Positions 36,154 to 45,093 of a DNA stretch of 64,000 bases are shown here, piece by piece (within the stretch, counting starts at the first letter, position 1; each line of letters opens with the position of its first letter). Both the position numbers and the translations under genes were made by a program. The DNA is taken from contig JAQDQK010000010.1 in NCBI GenBank assembly GCA_027658995.1, positions 1-64,000 of the forward strand, in the 5' to 3' direction. The notes under the pieces were generated by a model. That model saw nothing but the letters and a program-made list of their open reading frames with translations. It had not been told where the DNA came from and did no database searches. Origin of the DNA: Propionibacteriaceae bacterium AM104-82 (GTDB taxonomy: Bacteria > Actinomycetota > Actinomycetes > Propionibacteriales > Propionibacteriaceae).

Positions 36154-36618
36154 ATGTCCGGGTTCCAGATCAGACGCGCCGCCGACCACGAACTCGAGCG
36201 GGTCGTGAGGCTGCGCTGGCTCTGGACCCACGAACGCGGCCAGGACGCGGGCGACGAGCAGCGCTACATGCGCGCCGCGGCCGCCTGGGCGCGCGAGCAT
36301 CGCGACACCCACCTGCCCCACATCGCCGTCGACGCCGACGACACCGTGATCGGGATGGCCTGGCTGGCGCTCACGCCGCGGGTCGCGACCACCACCAGCC
36401 TGACCCGTGTCTCGGGCGATCTGCAGTCGTGTTACGTGCTCCCCCACTGGAGGGGGAAGGGAGTGGGGAGCGCGCTCGTGCGGTCCGTGCTCGACACTGC
36501 CCGCACCGTCGGGGCCGAGCACGTCACGGTGCACGCCACCGAGGACGGCGCCCAGCTCTACGCTCGCAACGGGTTCGTCGAGCACCCGCTCTTGCTCTGG
36601 TCCGACCTGCGGGACTGA
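36154..36618 (+). CDS. GNAT-family N-acetyltransferase
   Basis: 154 residues. The acetyl-CoA pyrophosphate loop is YVLPHWRGKGVGSALV (about 93-108), then the C-terminal VHATEDGAQLYARNGFVEH. Acceptor unknown. ATG 36154 lies exactly 6 nt after TACACT (36142-36147) with no Shine-Dalgarno, indicating a leaderless mRNA. Confidence 0.88.
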   Translation: MSGFQIRRAADHELERVVRLRWLWTHERGQDAGDEQRYMRAAAAWAREHRDTHLPHIAVDADDTVIGMAWLALTPRVATTTSLTRVSGDLQSCYVLPHWRGKGVGSALVRSVLDTARTVGAEHVTVHATEDGAQLYARNGFVEHPLLLWSDLRD

Positions 36619-36717
36619 CCCGCAGCGGGTGGCATCGGGCGCGTCGGGCCTGAGAAACCCTCCGGAGGTCGCCCTCCCCGGAGCCGCTGCCGTAGCCTTC
36701 CCGCAAGGGGGCACCGC

Positions 36718-37344
36718 ATGACCGTTTCCATCTCGCAGGCCTATTCCGACGACGTGCACGAGTGCGCGCTTCTCCTGAGCCGGGCGCTCGGCGAGGACGA
36801 CGTGCTCAAGGCGATCATCCGCGGGGAGAACCGCCTCTCGCGCCTCATCGAGTTCTACTCGGCGCTGCTTCGCTCCGGGCCGCTGCAGCACGGCACGGTC
36901 GACATCGCACGCGTCGACGGGGGCGCCATCGCGGGGGTCGCCATCTGGAAGGCGCCCAACCCGCCGGAGAGCCACCCGATCCAGCGCTTCCGCGAGGCCA
37001 TGGCGGTCGGCTGGCGGCACCTCGCGGACGTCCGGGCGCTCGACCACGAGTTCGACGCCCACCGCCCCGAGGAGCCCCACTGGTACCTCACCGACATCGC
37101 CGTCGCGCCGGGCCATCAGGGGCTTGGCATCGGGTCGGCATTGCTGGCGGACCGGCTCACCAAGATCGACGCGGGGCGCGTTCCCGCCTACCTGGAGGCC
37201 ACCACCGAGGCGAGTCGCAGGCTGTACGAGCGCTACGGCTTCCGCTTCGTCGACACCATCAACCCGGCAGGCCCGTCGGCGTTCGCGATGCTGCGCCAGG
37301 CGAGCGCTCTGTCGCCCGAGCCACTGGTTGACGAGGAGCGATGA
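36718..37344 (+). CDS. GNAT-family N-acetyltransferase
   Basis: 208 residues. Motif A is LTDIAVAPGHQGLGIGSALLADRL (about 123-146), followed by YLEATTEASRRLYERYGFRFVD. The N-terminal part (AYSDDVHECALLLSRAL; FYSALLRSGPL) is like actinobacterial acetyltransferases of unknown acceptor. AAGGGGG lies upstream of ATG 36718. It is 52 bp upstream of the ROK regulator but functionally unconnected as far as can be seen. Confidence 0.88.
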   Translation: MTVSISQAYSDDVHECALLLSRALGEDDVLKAIIRGENRLSRLIEFYSALLRSGPLQHGTVDIARVDGGAIAGVAIWKAPNPPESHPIQRFREAMAVGWRHLADVRALDHEFDAHRPEEPHWYLTDIAVAPGHQGLGIGSALLADRLTKIDAGRVPAYLEATTEASRRLYERYGFRFVDTINPAGPSAFAMLRQASALSPEPLVDEER

Positions 37345-37357
37345 CTCCACCCGGCGA

Positions 37358-37379
37358 CGCGATGGTTACCATGGTCGCG
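37358..37379. promoter_or_regulatory. Candidate operator before the ROK gene
   Basis: CGCGATGGTTACCATGG followed by TCGCG contains the inner palindrome ATGGTTACCAT and outer CGCGA/TCGCG arms. It lies 18 bp before ATG 37397 and could be an autoregulatory site. The evidence is symmetry only. Confidence 0.3.
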
Positions 37380-37396
37380 TTCACCAGGGAGGACCC

Positions 37397-38596
37397 ATGC
37401 GACCAGGCGCCAGCCTCTCGCACGTCAGCCAGTACAACGAGAACGCCGTCATCCACGCGCTCCGAGTGCTCGGCCCGACGAGCCAGACCGACATCGCCGC
37501 ACAGACCGGCCTGTCGATCCCTGCCGTCTCCTCGATCGTGCGCAATCTCAGGCAACTGGGCTACCTGACCGAACTGCGCACCGAGTCCGTCGGTCGCGGC
37601 CGCCCGCGCGTCATCGTCGACCTGGAACCGACGGCCAACTACGCCGTCGGCCTGCACATCGACCCCGCCATCATGTCGGCTGTCGTGCTCGACCTGCGCG
37701 GCCAGGTGGTGCTTGACGGCACCAGCGAGTCCATCGACCCTAACGACCCGAGCAGTTCGCTCGACGAGGCCGCCCACCTCATCAACCAACTGGTCGACGC
37801 GTCCGGCATCGACCGGACGAAACTGCTGGGCGCCTGCGCGGCGGTGCCCGGCCCCCTCGACGACCGCACCGGATCCATCACCGACACCGTCTGGCTGCCC
37901 GGCTGGGCCGGCATGGCGATCGGCGACGCGCTCACCCGCAGGCTCGGCACCACCGTCCCCGTCGTCAAGGACACCTTCGCCGCGGTCACCGGGGAGGCCT
38001 GGGTGCGGGGCGGGTCGATGATCGACTCGACCGTGGTGTTCGTCTACCTCGGAACCGGCACCGGCCTCGGGCTGTCCCTCAACGGCGAACCGGTGCGCGG
38101 CGCATCGGGCAACGCGGGCGAGATCGGCCGGATGCTCGTCTCGCTCGGCCGCGACGAACTGCGCGGCATGGACAACGACCCGTTCATCCTCGTGCAGGAG
38201 GCCCACGAACAGGGCATCCTCGACTCCCCTCCCCCGACGCGCTGGGAACTGCGCCAACTCGAGGAGCAGTTCCGCGAACTGTGCCGACTGGCCCTCGACG
38301 GCAACGCGCCGGCCGAGGCGATCCTGCGCAACGCGGGGCGGCGCATCGCCGAGATGGTGGTCATGACGGCGGAGGTCTTCGACGCCGACACGGTCGTCTA
38401 CGGCGGCCCCAACTGGGTCCATGTCCGGCCCTTCTACGAGGACGCGGCGATCGCAGCGCTGGCCCGTCCGTCGGCCCGCGGGCCACACCCCGTCGAGGTG
38501 CTGTCTACCGCGATGGGCGCCGAGGTCGGCGCGATCGGCGCCGCCTGCGCGGTCCTGGACGCGAGGTTCGTTCCTCGCCTCCCCAGCCGTCGCTGA
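37397..38596 (+). CDS. ROK-family transcriptional regulator (module C)
   Basis: 399 residues. An N-terminal winged HTH (NENAVIHALRVLGPTSQTDIAAQTGLSIPAVSSIVRNLRQLGYL) is followed by a ROK sugar-kinase-like domain (ACAAVPGPLDDRTGSI, VFVYLGTGTGLGLSLNGEPVRGASGNAGEIG). The usual ROK zinc signature (GH...CxCGxxGCxE) is absent, and the segment after NAGEIG is replaced by MLVSLGRDELRG. The ATP-site DxGGT motif is also missing, so it is a sensor rather than a kinase. GGGAGG precedes ATG 37397. It is directly upstream of, and codirectional with, the module C operon it probably controls. Confidence 0.88.
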   Translation: MRPGASLSHVSQYNENAVIHALRVLGPTSQTDIAAQTGLSIPAVSSIVRNLRQLGYLTELRTESVGRGRPRVIVDLEPTANYAVGLHIDPAIMSAVVLDLRGQVVLDGTSESIDPNDPSSSLDEAAHLINQLVDASGIDRTKLLGACAAVPGPLDDRTGSITDTVWLPGWAGMAIGDALTRRLGTTVPVVKDTFAAVTGEAWVRGGSMIDSTVVFVYLGTGTGLGLSLNGEPVRGASGNAGEIGRMLVSLGRDELRGMDNDPFILVQEAHEQGILDSPPPTRWELRQLEEQFRELCRLALDGNAPAEAILRNAGRRIAEMVVMTAEVFDADTVVYGGPNWVHVRPFYEDAAIAALARPSARGPHPVEVLSTAMGAEVGAIGAACAVLDARFVPRLPSRR

Positions 38597-38645
38597 ACGG
38601 CTTGTTCTTACAAAGATAACGATTTGGTCACAGTCTCGTAACTAC

Positions 38646-38675
38646 TTGACACCTAATTTTTCTTTAGCGCAGAAT
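38646..38675 (+). promoter_or_regulatory. Promoter of module C
   Basis: TTGACA (38646-38651), an 18-bp spacer and CAGAAT (38670-38675), in a markedly AT-rich 80-bp stretch, point at the module C operon 44 bp downstream. Confidence 0.55.
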
Positions 38676-38718
38676 AATGTCCGTTGCGACGTTGCACCGA
38701 CGAACTCAGCGGAGAGAA

Positions 38719-39627
38719 ATGATCACCATCGCCAACGCACCCGTCTCGTACGGAGTCTTCGGACTGTCCAGGCCCGACCTGGTCGCCCTCCCCACCGGGG
38801 AGGAACTCCTCGCCCTCGTCAGCGAGGCCGGCTACGACGGCGTCGACCTGGGCGCGCACGGCCTGTTCGGCACCGGCGAGCGGCTGATCGGGAACCTGAA
38901 CCGCCACGGCCTCGGCCTGGCAGGCGGCTGGGTCGACTACCCGTTCACCGGCCCTGACGCCGAGTTCGACGCGGCCTTCGAGGCGGCGCTGCCCGTCCTC
39001 GACGACTTCGCCCTGGTCGCCGCGCAGCAGCAGGGCCACGGCCCGCTTCCCACCATCGCCGACGCGGGCGACGCCGCCCGCAAGGCGCGGCCCGGCGGGG
39101 CCCCCGAACTGCAACTCTCCGGCGCCGCATGGGACCTGTTCGTCGCCCGCCTGGAGCGCGTCGCCGCGCACGTCCGCTCGCTCGGCCTCGAGCCGACCTT
39201 CCATCACCACGCGGTGACCTACATCGAGACCCCCGCCGAGATCGACGCCTTCCTGCGCGACACCACCATGGACCTGACCTTCGACACCGGCCACCTGCTG
39301 CTCGGCGGCGGCGACCCGGCCGCCGACTTCAAGCGCTGGGCCCAGCGGATCAACCACCTGCACCTCAAGGACGTCAACCTCACGGTGCTCGAGGAGGCGA
39401 AGGGCTCCGACGACCCGGTGCGCGACGTCTGGGAAAAGCGCGTCTTCGTGGCGCTCGGCGAGGGCGACCTCGACCTGGACGGCATCGTCGGCGACATCAC
39501 CGGCAGCGGCTTCGACGGCTGGCTGGTCGTCGAGCAGGACGTGGTGCTGCTGCAGCAGGCCGACGTCGACCGCGCCGTCGCCGACCAGATCGCCAACCGC
39601 GAGGCCATCCGGCGGTGGTTCGCGTGA
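38719..39627 (+). CDS. IolE-like sugar isomerase/epimerase-family TIM-barrel protein (module C)
   Basis: 302 residues from ATG 38719 (GGAGAG upstream). The opening IANAPVSYGVFGLS resembles IolE-type 2-keto-inositol dehydratases. Metal-site segments are LEPTFHHHAVTYIETPAEI (His, Glu), LTFDTGHLLLGGGDP (Asp, His), INHLHLKDV (His) and GWLVVEQDVV (Glu). It probably isomerises, epimerises or dehydrates a keto-sugar made by the adjacent oxidoreductase. It overlaps the next gene by 4 bp (GTGA). Confidence 0.85.
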   Translation: MITIANAPVSYGVFGLSRPDLVALPTGEELLALVSEAGYDGVDLGAHGLFGTGERLIGNLNRHGLGLAGGWVDYPFTGPDAEFDAAFEAALPVLDDFALVAAQQQGHGPLPTIADAGDAARKARPGGAPELQLSGAAWDLFVARLERVAAHVRSLGLEPTFHHHAVTYIETPAEIDAFLRDTTMDLTFDTGHLLLGGGDPAADFKRWAQRINHLHLKDVNLTVLEEAKGSDDPVRDVWEKRVFVALGEGDLDLDGIVGDITGSGFDGWLVVEQDVVLLQQADVDRAVADQIANREAIRRWFA

Positions 39628-40781
39628 CCCGCCTCGCCGTCGTCGGCCTCGGGGGCATCTCCCAGTCCGTGCACCTGCCCGTCATCCAGCGCAACCGCGC
39701 CGACGTCGACCTGGTCGCCCTCGTCGAACTGTCCCGCGCGCGCCTCGACACCATCGCCGATCGGTACGGCGTGCCAGCCGCGGGCCGATTCACCAGCCTC
39801 GACGCCCTCGTGGCGGCCATCGACAGCGGCGACCTCGCCGTCGACGCCGCCATCATCGCCACCGGCGGCGGCCATACCGACGAGGCGCTCGCCCTGGTGC
39901 GCGCCGGGGTCAAGGTCCTCGTCGAGAAGCCACTCGGCTGGAGCGGGCGCGACCTGGACACGCTCGAGAACGGCCTCGCCGAGATCGGCCGCTCCCCCGA
40001 GGAGTGGCTGCGGATCGGCTACATGAAGGAGCACGACCCCGCGGTCGCCGCCGCGAAGGCGCTGCTCGCAGACGTCACGCCCCGCGAGGTGCGCGTCGAG
40101 GTCCTGCACCCCGCCGACGGCGCCCAACTGCAGTTCGCACACCTCGAGGCCGCCTCCGACGACGTCGACCAGGCGACCCTCGCGGCGCTGACGACCCGCT
40201 CGCAGCGCTCGATCGACGAGGCCATCCCCACCGGGGACGACACGCTGCGCAAGCTGTGGACCAACGTCCTGCTCGGCTCGATCGTGCACGACATCGCCCT
40301 GACCAGACACCTCGGGCTCGGCCTGACCGACGTCATCCACGCCCGCAGGGTGGGCGACCAGTTCCCCGGGTCGGTGTTTGCCGCGGGCGCCACCGGCAAC
40401 GGGGTCGCCTGGAACCTCGGCTGGCACTTCATCGCCGACTACCCCGAGTACCGCGAGACGATCACCGTCCACCACGACAAGGGGACGATCGAGCTTCGCT
40501 TCGCCACCCCCTACGTCCTCAATGCCCCGACCGTGCTGCGCGTCAGCACGGGCGACGACCAGTTGAACAGCCAGGTCTCCGAGCAGACCTGGCCCCAGGA
40601 AGAGGCCTTCGAGCGCGAGCTACGCAGCCTCCTCACCTTGGCCAGCGGCGGAACACCGGACGGATCGAGCATCCGCGCCGCCCGCCAGGACCTGGCCAGC
40701 GCGCAGGCCTTGTGGAGGGCCTGTGCGACCTCCGCCGGTATCGACGCCGAGACCGGCTCTGCGGCCGCACACCCCGCCTAA
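39624..40781 (+). CDS. Gfo/Idh/MocA-family oxidoreductase (module C)
   Basis: 385 residues from GTG 39624. The nucleotide-binding region is LAVVGLGGISQSVHLPVIQ, the EKP motif is VKVLVEKPLGW (about 93-103), and the second domain includes LLGSIVHDIALTRHLGLGLTD. It resembles sugar dehydrogenases that act on non-phosphorylated substrates. The overlap with the upstream isomerase-like gene implies consecutive steps. Together with the alpha-mannosidase downstream, the substrate is probably mannose or a mannose-derived sugar; this is inference. Confidence 0.87.
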   Translation: MTRLAVVGLGGISQSVHLPVIQRNRADVDLVALVELSRARLDTIADRYGVPAAGRFTSLDALVAAIDSGDLAVDAAIIATGGGHTDEALALVRAGVKVLVEKPLGWSGRDLDTLENGLAEIGRSPEEWLRIGYMKEHDPAVAAAKALLADVTPREVRVEVLHPADGAQLQFAHLEAASDDVDQATLAALTTRSQRSIDEAIPTGDDTLRKLWTNVLLGSIVHDIALTRHLGLGLTDVIHARRVGDQFPGSVFAAGATGNGVAWNLGWHFIADYPEYRETITVHHDKGTIELRFATPYVLNAPTVLRVSTGDDQLNSQVSEQTWPQEEAFERELRSLLTLASGGTPDGSSIRAARQDLASAQALWRACATSAGIDAETGSAAAHPA

Positions 40782-40823
40782 CCCTGGCGGAAGCGGCCCA
40801 GGAACACACCTGAAAGGAATCCG

Positions 40824-42236
40824 ATGAAGTCGATCATCGCCAAGGCGACCAAGACCGTCGCACTCATTGGCGCCGTCGCGCTCTCCGTGACGGCCTGTTC
40901 GCCATCGTCCGGGGGCGAGTCCCCCGCCGCAGACGGTGGCAAGAAGACCCTGTCGATCATGGTCAACGCCATCGCCGGCGGCAAGAACGCGGCCGAGGCC
41001 GAATGGATCGAGTCGTACGTCATCCCCAAGTTCGTCGAGGCGCAGAAGGCCAAGGGCGTCGAGGTTGACGTCAAGTTCGAGCCCCAGGGCGTCGACGACG
41101 AGGACTACAAGACCAAGATCGCCCTCGACCTCAGCTCCAAGAAGGGCGCCGACGTGCTCGGCATCGACGGCATCTGGACGGGCGAGTTCGCCCAGGCCGG
41201 CTACATCAAGCCGCTGAACCAGGTCGCGAAGGACGCCGACGGCTGGGACGGCTGGGCGCAGATGACCGACGCGGTGCAGCAGGCGCTGTCCTTCGACGGC
41301 GAGCGCTACGGCGTCCCGCAGGGCTCCGACGGCCGCGTCATCTACTACAACAAGACGCTGTTCGAGAAGGCCGGACTGCCTGCCGACTGGCAGCCCACCT
41401 CCTGGGACGAGATCCTCGAGGCCGGCCGCGCGCTGAAGAAGGTCGACGGCGTCACGCCGATCCAGCTCAACGCGGGCACCGCGATGGGTGAGGCCACCAG
41501 CATGCAGGGCTACCTGCCGATGCTGATGGGCACCAACCAGAAGCTGTGGGCCGACGGCAAGTGGTACGGCGACACGCAGGGCATGCGCGACGTGCTCGGC
41601 CTGTACAAGACCATCTACATCGACGAGGGCCTCGGCGACCCGATCCTGCAGCAGGAGGCCTCCGGCCGCGACACCTCGTTCGCCGAGTTCGCCGCAGGCA
41701 AGATCGGCATCCTGTTCGAGGGCGACTACTTCTGGCGCTCCGTGATCAACCCCGCCGAGGGCGTCGGCACCGCGCCGATGGCCGACCGCGACACCGTCGT
41801 CGGCTACGCCAAGATCCCGGCCATGAAGCCCGGCTCCGGCATCAACGGCCAGGACTTCGTCTCGATGTCCGGCGGCACCGGACGCGTGCTGAACCCGAAC
41901 TCCAAGAACCCCGACCTCGCGTGGGAGCTCCTGGCGTTCATGAACTCGCCCGAGGCCTTCGAGGCCCGCGCGGCTGGCACCCTGTCGATCTCGCCCCGCA
42001 AGGACGTCAACGACAAGCTGCTCGCCTCCGACAAGATGCTGACCTTCGTCAACAACGAGGTCCTTCCCATCACCGCCTACCGCCCCGGCCTCGCCGAGTA
42101 CCCGGAGGTCTCCGCGAAGCTGCAGCAGGCGACCCTCGACGTCGTCTCCGGCACCTCCCCCGAGGACGCCGCCAAGTCTTTCGCCGATGCGCTGCCGAGC
42201 ATCGTGGGTGGCGAAGACAACATCGCTCAGGGCTGA
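40824..42236 (+). CDS. Sugar ABC transporter substrate-binding lipoprotein (module C)
   Basis: 470 residues. Lipobox VTAC (Cys 25), then a family-1 solute-binding protein: VLGIDGIWTGEFAQAGYIKPL, VPQGSDGRVIYYNKTLFEKAGLP, SWDEILEAGRAL, GKIGILFEGDYFWRSV. The size suits oligosaccharide binding. TGAAAGGAA precedes ATG 40824. It is followed after 6 bp by the first permease. Confidence 0.92.
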   Translation: MKSIIAKATKTVALIGAVALSVTACSPSSGGESPAADGGKKTLSIMVNAIAGGKNAAEAEWIESYVIPKFVEAQKAKGVEVDVKFEPQGVDDEDYKTKIALDLSSKKGADVLGIDGIWTGEFAQAGYIKPLNQVAKDADGWDGWAQMTDAVQQALSFDGERYGVPQGSDGRVIYYNKTLFEKAGLPADWQPTSWDEILEAGRALKKVDGVTPIQLNAGTAMGEATSMQGYLPMLMGTNQKLWADGKWYGDTQGMRDVLGLYKTIYIDEGLGDPILQQEASGRDTSFAEFAAGKIGILFEGDYFWRSVINPAEGVGTAPMADRDTVVGYAKIPAMKPGSGINGQDFVSMSGGTGRVLNPNSKNPDLAWELLAFMNSPEAFEARAAGTLSISPRKDVNDKLLASDKMLTFVNNEVLPITAYRPGLAEYPEVSAKLQQATLDVVSGTSPEDAAKSFADALPSIVGGEDNIAQG

Positions 42237-42242
42237 TCACCC

Positions 42243-43163
42243 GTGAGCACCTCCACCGCACCGGCGTCGGGAACCAGGCGTTCCCGGCGTCGGGCGGAGG
42301 ACGTGGCCGGCCTGGGCACGAAGCGCGCGCTCGTCTTCGTGACCCCGGCCCTCCTCGTCATCGCCTTGTTCCTGCTCTTCCCCGCGCTCTGGACTGTCTA
42401 CCTCGGCATGACCAACTTCCGGTTGACCGGCCTCGCGGCCGCCAACACCGAGTTCGTCGGCCTTGACAACTACACCCAGGCCCTCGGCGACAAGAGCTTC
42501 TGGAACTCGCTCTGGCTGACCGTGATCTTCGTCGGATTCTCCGGCGTCCTCGGCCAGACGCTGCTCGGCTTCACGCTTGCCTGGTCGACCCGCCGCATCG
42601 TCGGCTGGGCCCGCACGCTGTTGGAGTCCGTCGTCCTCGCCGCCTGGGTGATCCCCGGCTCGGTGCACGCGTTCCTGTGGATCGCGCTGCTCGACCGCCG
42701 CGGCGGCACCCTCAACGCCCTGCTCGGCACCGACGGCAAGGCGTGGCTCATCGAACACCCGATGACCATCATCATCATCTTCAACATCTGGGTCGGCACC
42801 GCCTTCTCGATGCAGCTGTTCTCCTCCGCGCTCTCGGCGGTCCCGCCGTCGCAGATGGAGAGCGCCCGGATGGCGGGCGCCTCGGGATGGGAGCAGTTGC
42901 GCGACGTCGTGCTGCCCAACATCCGCGGCCACGTGCTGACCAACACCCTGATGATCACGCTGTGGACGTTCAACACGTTCACGCCCTACCTGCTCACGGC
43001 GGGCGGCCCCAACGGCAAGACCGAGATCCTTTCGGTCTACATCTACAAGACGGCGATCCCGGGCGGCCAGCTCGGCTTCGGCGCCGCCCTGTCGATGATC
43101 ATGCTGCTGATCAACCTGGGCATTGCCCTGCTGTACATGCGCATCGGAAGGAGCAAGAAGTGA
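42243..43163 (+). CDS. Sugar ABC transporter permease, MalF/UgpA type (module C)
   Basis: 306 residues, six transmembrane helices after a basic N-terminus (GTRRSRRRAEDVAGL). The EAA loop is SQMESARMAGASGWEQLRDVVLP (about 202-224). GTG 42243 lies 6 bp after the binding-protein stop, whose last codons provide the ribosome site. It overlaps the next permease by 4 bp (GTGA). Confidence 0.92.
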   Translation: MSTSTAPASGTRRSRRRAEDVAGLGTKRALVFVTPALLVIALFLLFPALWTVYLGMTNFRLTGLAAANTEFVGLDNYTQALGDKSFWNSLWLTVIFVGFSGVLGQTLLGFTLAWSTRRIVGWARTLLESVVLAAWVIPGSVHAFLWIALLDRRGGTLNALLGTDGKAWLIEHPMTIIIIFNIWVGTAFSMQLFSSALSAVPPSQMESARMAGASGWEQLRDVVLPNIRGHVLTNTLMITLWTFNTFTPYLLTAGGPNGKTEILSVYIYKTAIPGGQLGFGAALSMIMLLINLGIALLYMRIGRSKK

Positions 43164-44008
43164 GCACGAATCCTCCGAGCTTCGGCCGCCAACTGCGCAA
43201 GGTGCTCGGCCGCACCCTCTTCATCGTCCTGCTCGTCGTGATCGGCATCTTCTTCGCGCTGCCGATGGCCTGGCTCGTGGTCGCCCCGTTCGACGCGAAC
43301 CCGACGATGGCCGTCAAGTGGCCCGAGTGGACGCTCGGCAACTTCCAGCGTCTCGCCCAGAACCCCTATGCGCTGGGCTCGATCGGCAACTCGCTGATCC
43401 TGGCGATCGGCACCATGCTGATCACGGTGCTGCTCGCGACGGTGGCAAGCTACGCGCTGTCGCGCGTGCGGATCCCCGGCCGCGACGGGCTGCTGTACGG
43501 CATGCTGCTGCTGAGCTCGATCGTCACCGGCACCGCCGCGATGGTTCCGACGTTCCAGTTGATGAACGCCATCAACCTGATCAACACCCACACCGGCGTG
43601 ATGCTGGTGCTGGCGGGCGGCCTGCTGCCGACCGTCGTGTTCATCCTGAAGGACTTCATGGACTCGGTCCCGAAGTCCTACGAGGAGTCGGCACGGCTCT
43701 ACGGCGCGAAGCCGTACCAGATCCTGAGCCACGTCGTGGTCCCCGTCGCACGGCCCGGCATCGCGTTCGTCGCGATCTGGACCATCGTGCAGGTGTGGGG
43801 CAACTTCCTGGTGCCTTTCCTGCTGCTGCGCGACCCGACCACCCAGCCGGCCGCGGTCATGATGTACACGTTCTACACGGAGTCCGGCCAAGCCGACCTG
43901 CGACTGATCTCCGCGTTCTCGCTGATCTTCGCGCTGCCCGTCATCCTCATCTACTTCTTCGTCAACCGTAAGTTCGGATTCCGCTTCTACGGAGGTATCA
44001 AGTCATGA
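43160..44008 (+). CDS. Sugar ABC transporter permease, MalG/UgpE type (module C)
   Basis: 282 residues from GTG 43160, with GGAAGGAG about 8 nt upstream inside the previous gene. Six helices; the EAA loop is KSYEESARLYGAKPYQILSHVVVPVARPG (about 174-202, last part shown). It overlaps the ATPase gene by 4 bp (ATGA), so the complex is stoichiometrically translated. Confidence 0.92.
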   Translation: MSTNPPSFGRQLRKVLGRTLFIVLLVVIGIFFALPMAWLVVAPFDANPTMAVKWPEWTLGNFQRLAQNPYALGSIGNSLILAIGTMLITVLLATVASYALSRVRIPGRDGLLYGMLLLSSIVTGTAAMVPTFQLMNAINLINTHTGVMLVLAGGLLPTVVFILKDFMDSVPKSYEESARLYGAKPYQILSHVVVPVARPGIAFVAIWTIVQVWGNFLVPFLLLRDPTTQPAAVMMYTFYTESGQADLRLISAFSLIFALPVILIYFFVNRKFGFRFYGGIKS

Positions 44009-45093
44009 CCTCGACCATCACCACCACTGCGCTCGTCAAGCAGTACCCCAACGGGGTGCGCGGCGTCGACGGTGTCGACATCGAGATCGCGGAGGGCGAG
44101 TTCTTCGCGCTGCTGGGCCCCTCCGGCTGCGGCAAGACCACTCTGCTGCGCTCCATCGCGGGCCTGGAGACCATCACCGAGGGCACGCTGCAGATCGGCG
44201 GCGAGGAGATGACCCATCGCGAGCCGGGCGAGCGCGGCGTGGCCATGGTCTTCCAGGACTATGCCCTGTTCCCGCACATGGACGTCTCCGACAACATCGC
44301 CTACCCGCTGCGGATCCGCAAGGTCGCGAAGGACGAGCGCAAGGCCGTCGCCGCCGACACCGCGGGCAAGCTTTCGCTTGAGCACCTGCTCGAGCGCCGC
44401 CCCGGGCAGCTCTCCGGCGGTCAGCAGCAGCGCGTCGCGCTCGCCCGCGCCATCGCCACCCGCCCCCAGGTGCTGCTGCTCGACGAGCCGCTGTCCAACC
44501 TGGACGCCCGACTGCGCCTCGAGGCGCGTTCGTTCCTGAAGGAACTGCAGCGCGAACTGGGCGTCACGTCGGTGTTCGTGACCCACGACCAGTCGGAGGC
44601 GCTCGCGCTCGCCGACCGGATGGCGGTCATGAAGGAGGGCAAGATCCAGCAGATCGGCACGCCCCGCGAGGTGTTCCACGCGCCGGCCAACACCTTCGTC
44701 GCCTCGTTCATCGGGTCGCACCCCATGAACCTGATCGACGGCGTGGTGGAGAGCCGACGCGTCCGGGTGCTGGGCACCCAACTCGACGTCCAGCCCGACA
44801 CCGCCCCGCAACTGCGCGAGGGCCAGAAGGTCGTCGTCGGCGCCCGCCCCGAGTACATCACCTGGTCGCCGACCCCGGTCGACGGCGCGGTGGAGGCCGA
44901 GGTCAGCACGATCGAGAACCTCGGCGCGTCCGCCCTGCTGACCGCCCGCGTGGGCGACGACCGGCTTCAGGCCGTCGTCGACGAGGAGCCGCTTCCCGAG
45001 CCCGGCCAGCGCGCCTGGTTCTCGATCCCCGTCTCCAAGACCATGGTCTTCGACACCGAGTCCGGCCTGCGGATCGGCGGCGACGAACTATGA
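44005..45093 (+). CDS. Sugar ABC transporter ATPase, MalK/MsmK/UgpC type (module C)
   Basis: 362 residues. Walker A GPSGCGKTT (about 37-45), Q-loop VFQDYALFPHM, signature LSGGQQQRVALARAIA, Walker B VLLLDEPLSNLD and H-loop VFVTHDQSEAL. A C-terminal TOBE/MalK-type regulatory domain spans about 235-362 (GARPEYITWSP; AEVSTIENLG). MalK-type ATPases of this kind often serve several importers. It is the only CUT1-type ATPase in the window, while two CUT1-type importers (modules A and D) lack one. It overlaps the GH38 gene by 4 bp. Confidence 0.93.
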   Translation: MTSTITTTALVKQYPNGVRGVDGVDIEIAEGEFFALLGPSGCGKTTLLRSIAGLETITEGTLQIGGEEMTHREPGERGVAMVFQDYALFPHMDVSDNIAYPLRIRKVAKDERKAVAADTAGKLSLEHLLERRPGQLSGGQQQRVALARAIATRPQVLLLDEPLSNLDARLRLEARSFLKELQRELGVTSVFVTHDQSEALALADRMAVMKEGKIQQIGTPREVFHAPANTFVASFIGSHPMNLIDGVVESRRVRVLGTQLDVQPDTAPQLREGQKVVVGARPEYITWSPTPVDGAVEAEVSTIENLGASALLTARVGDDRLQAVVDEEPLPEPGQRAWFSIPVSKTMVFDTESGLRIGGDEL

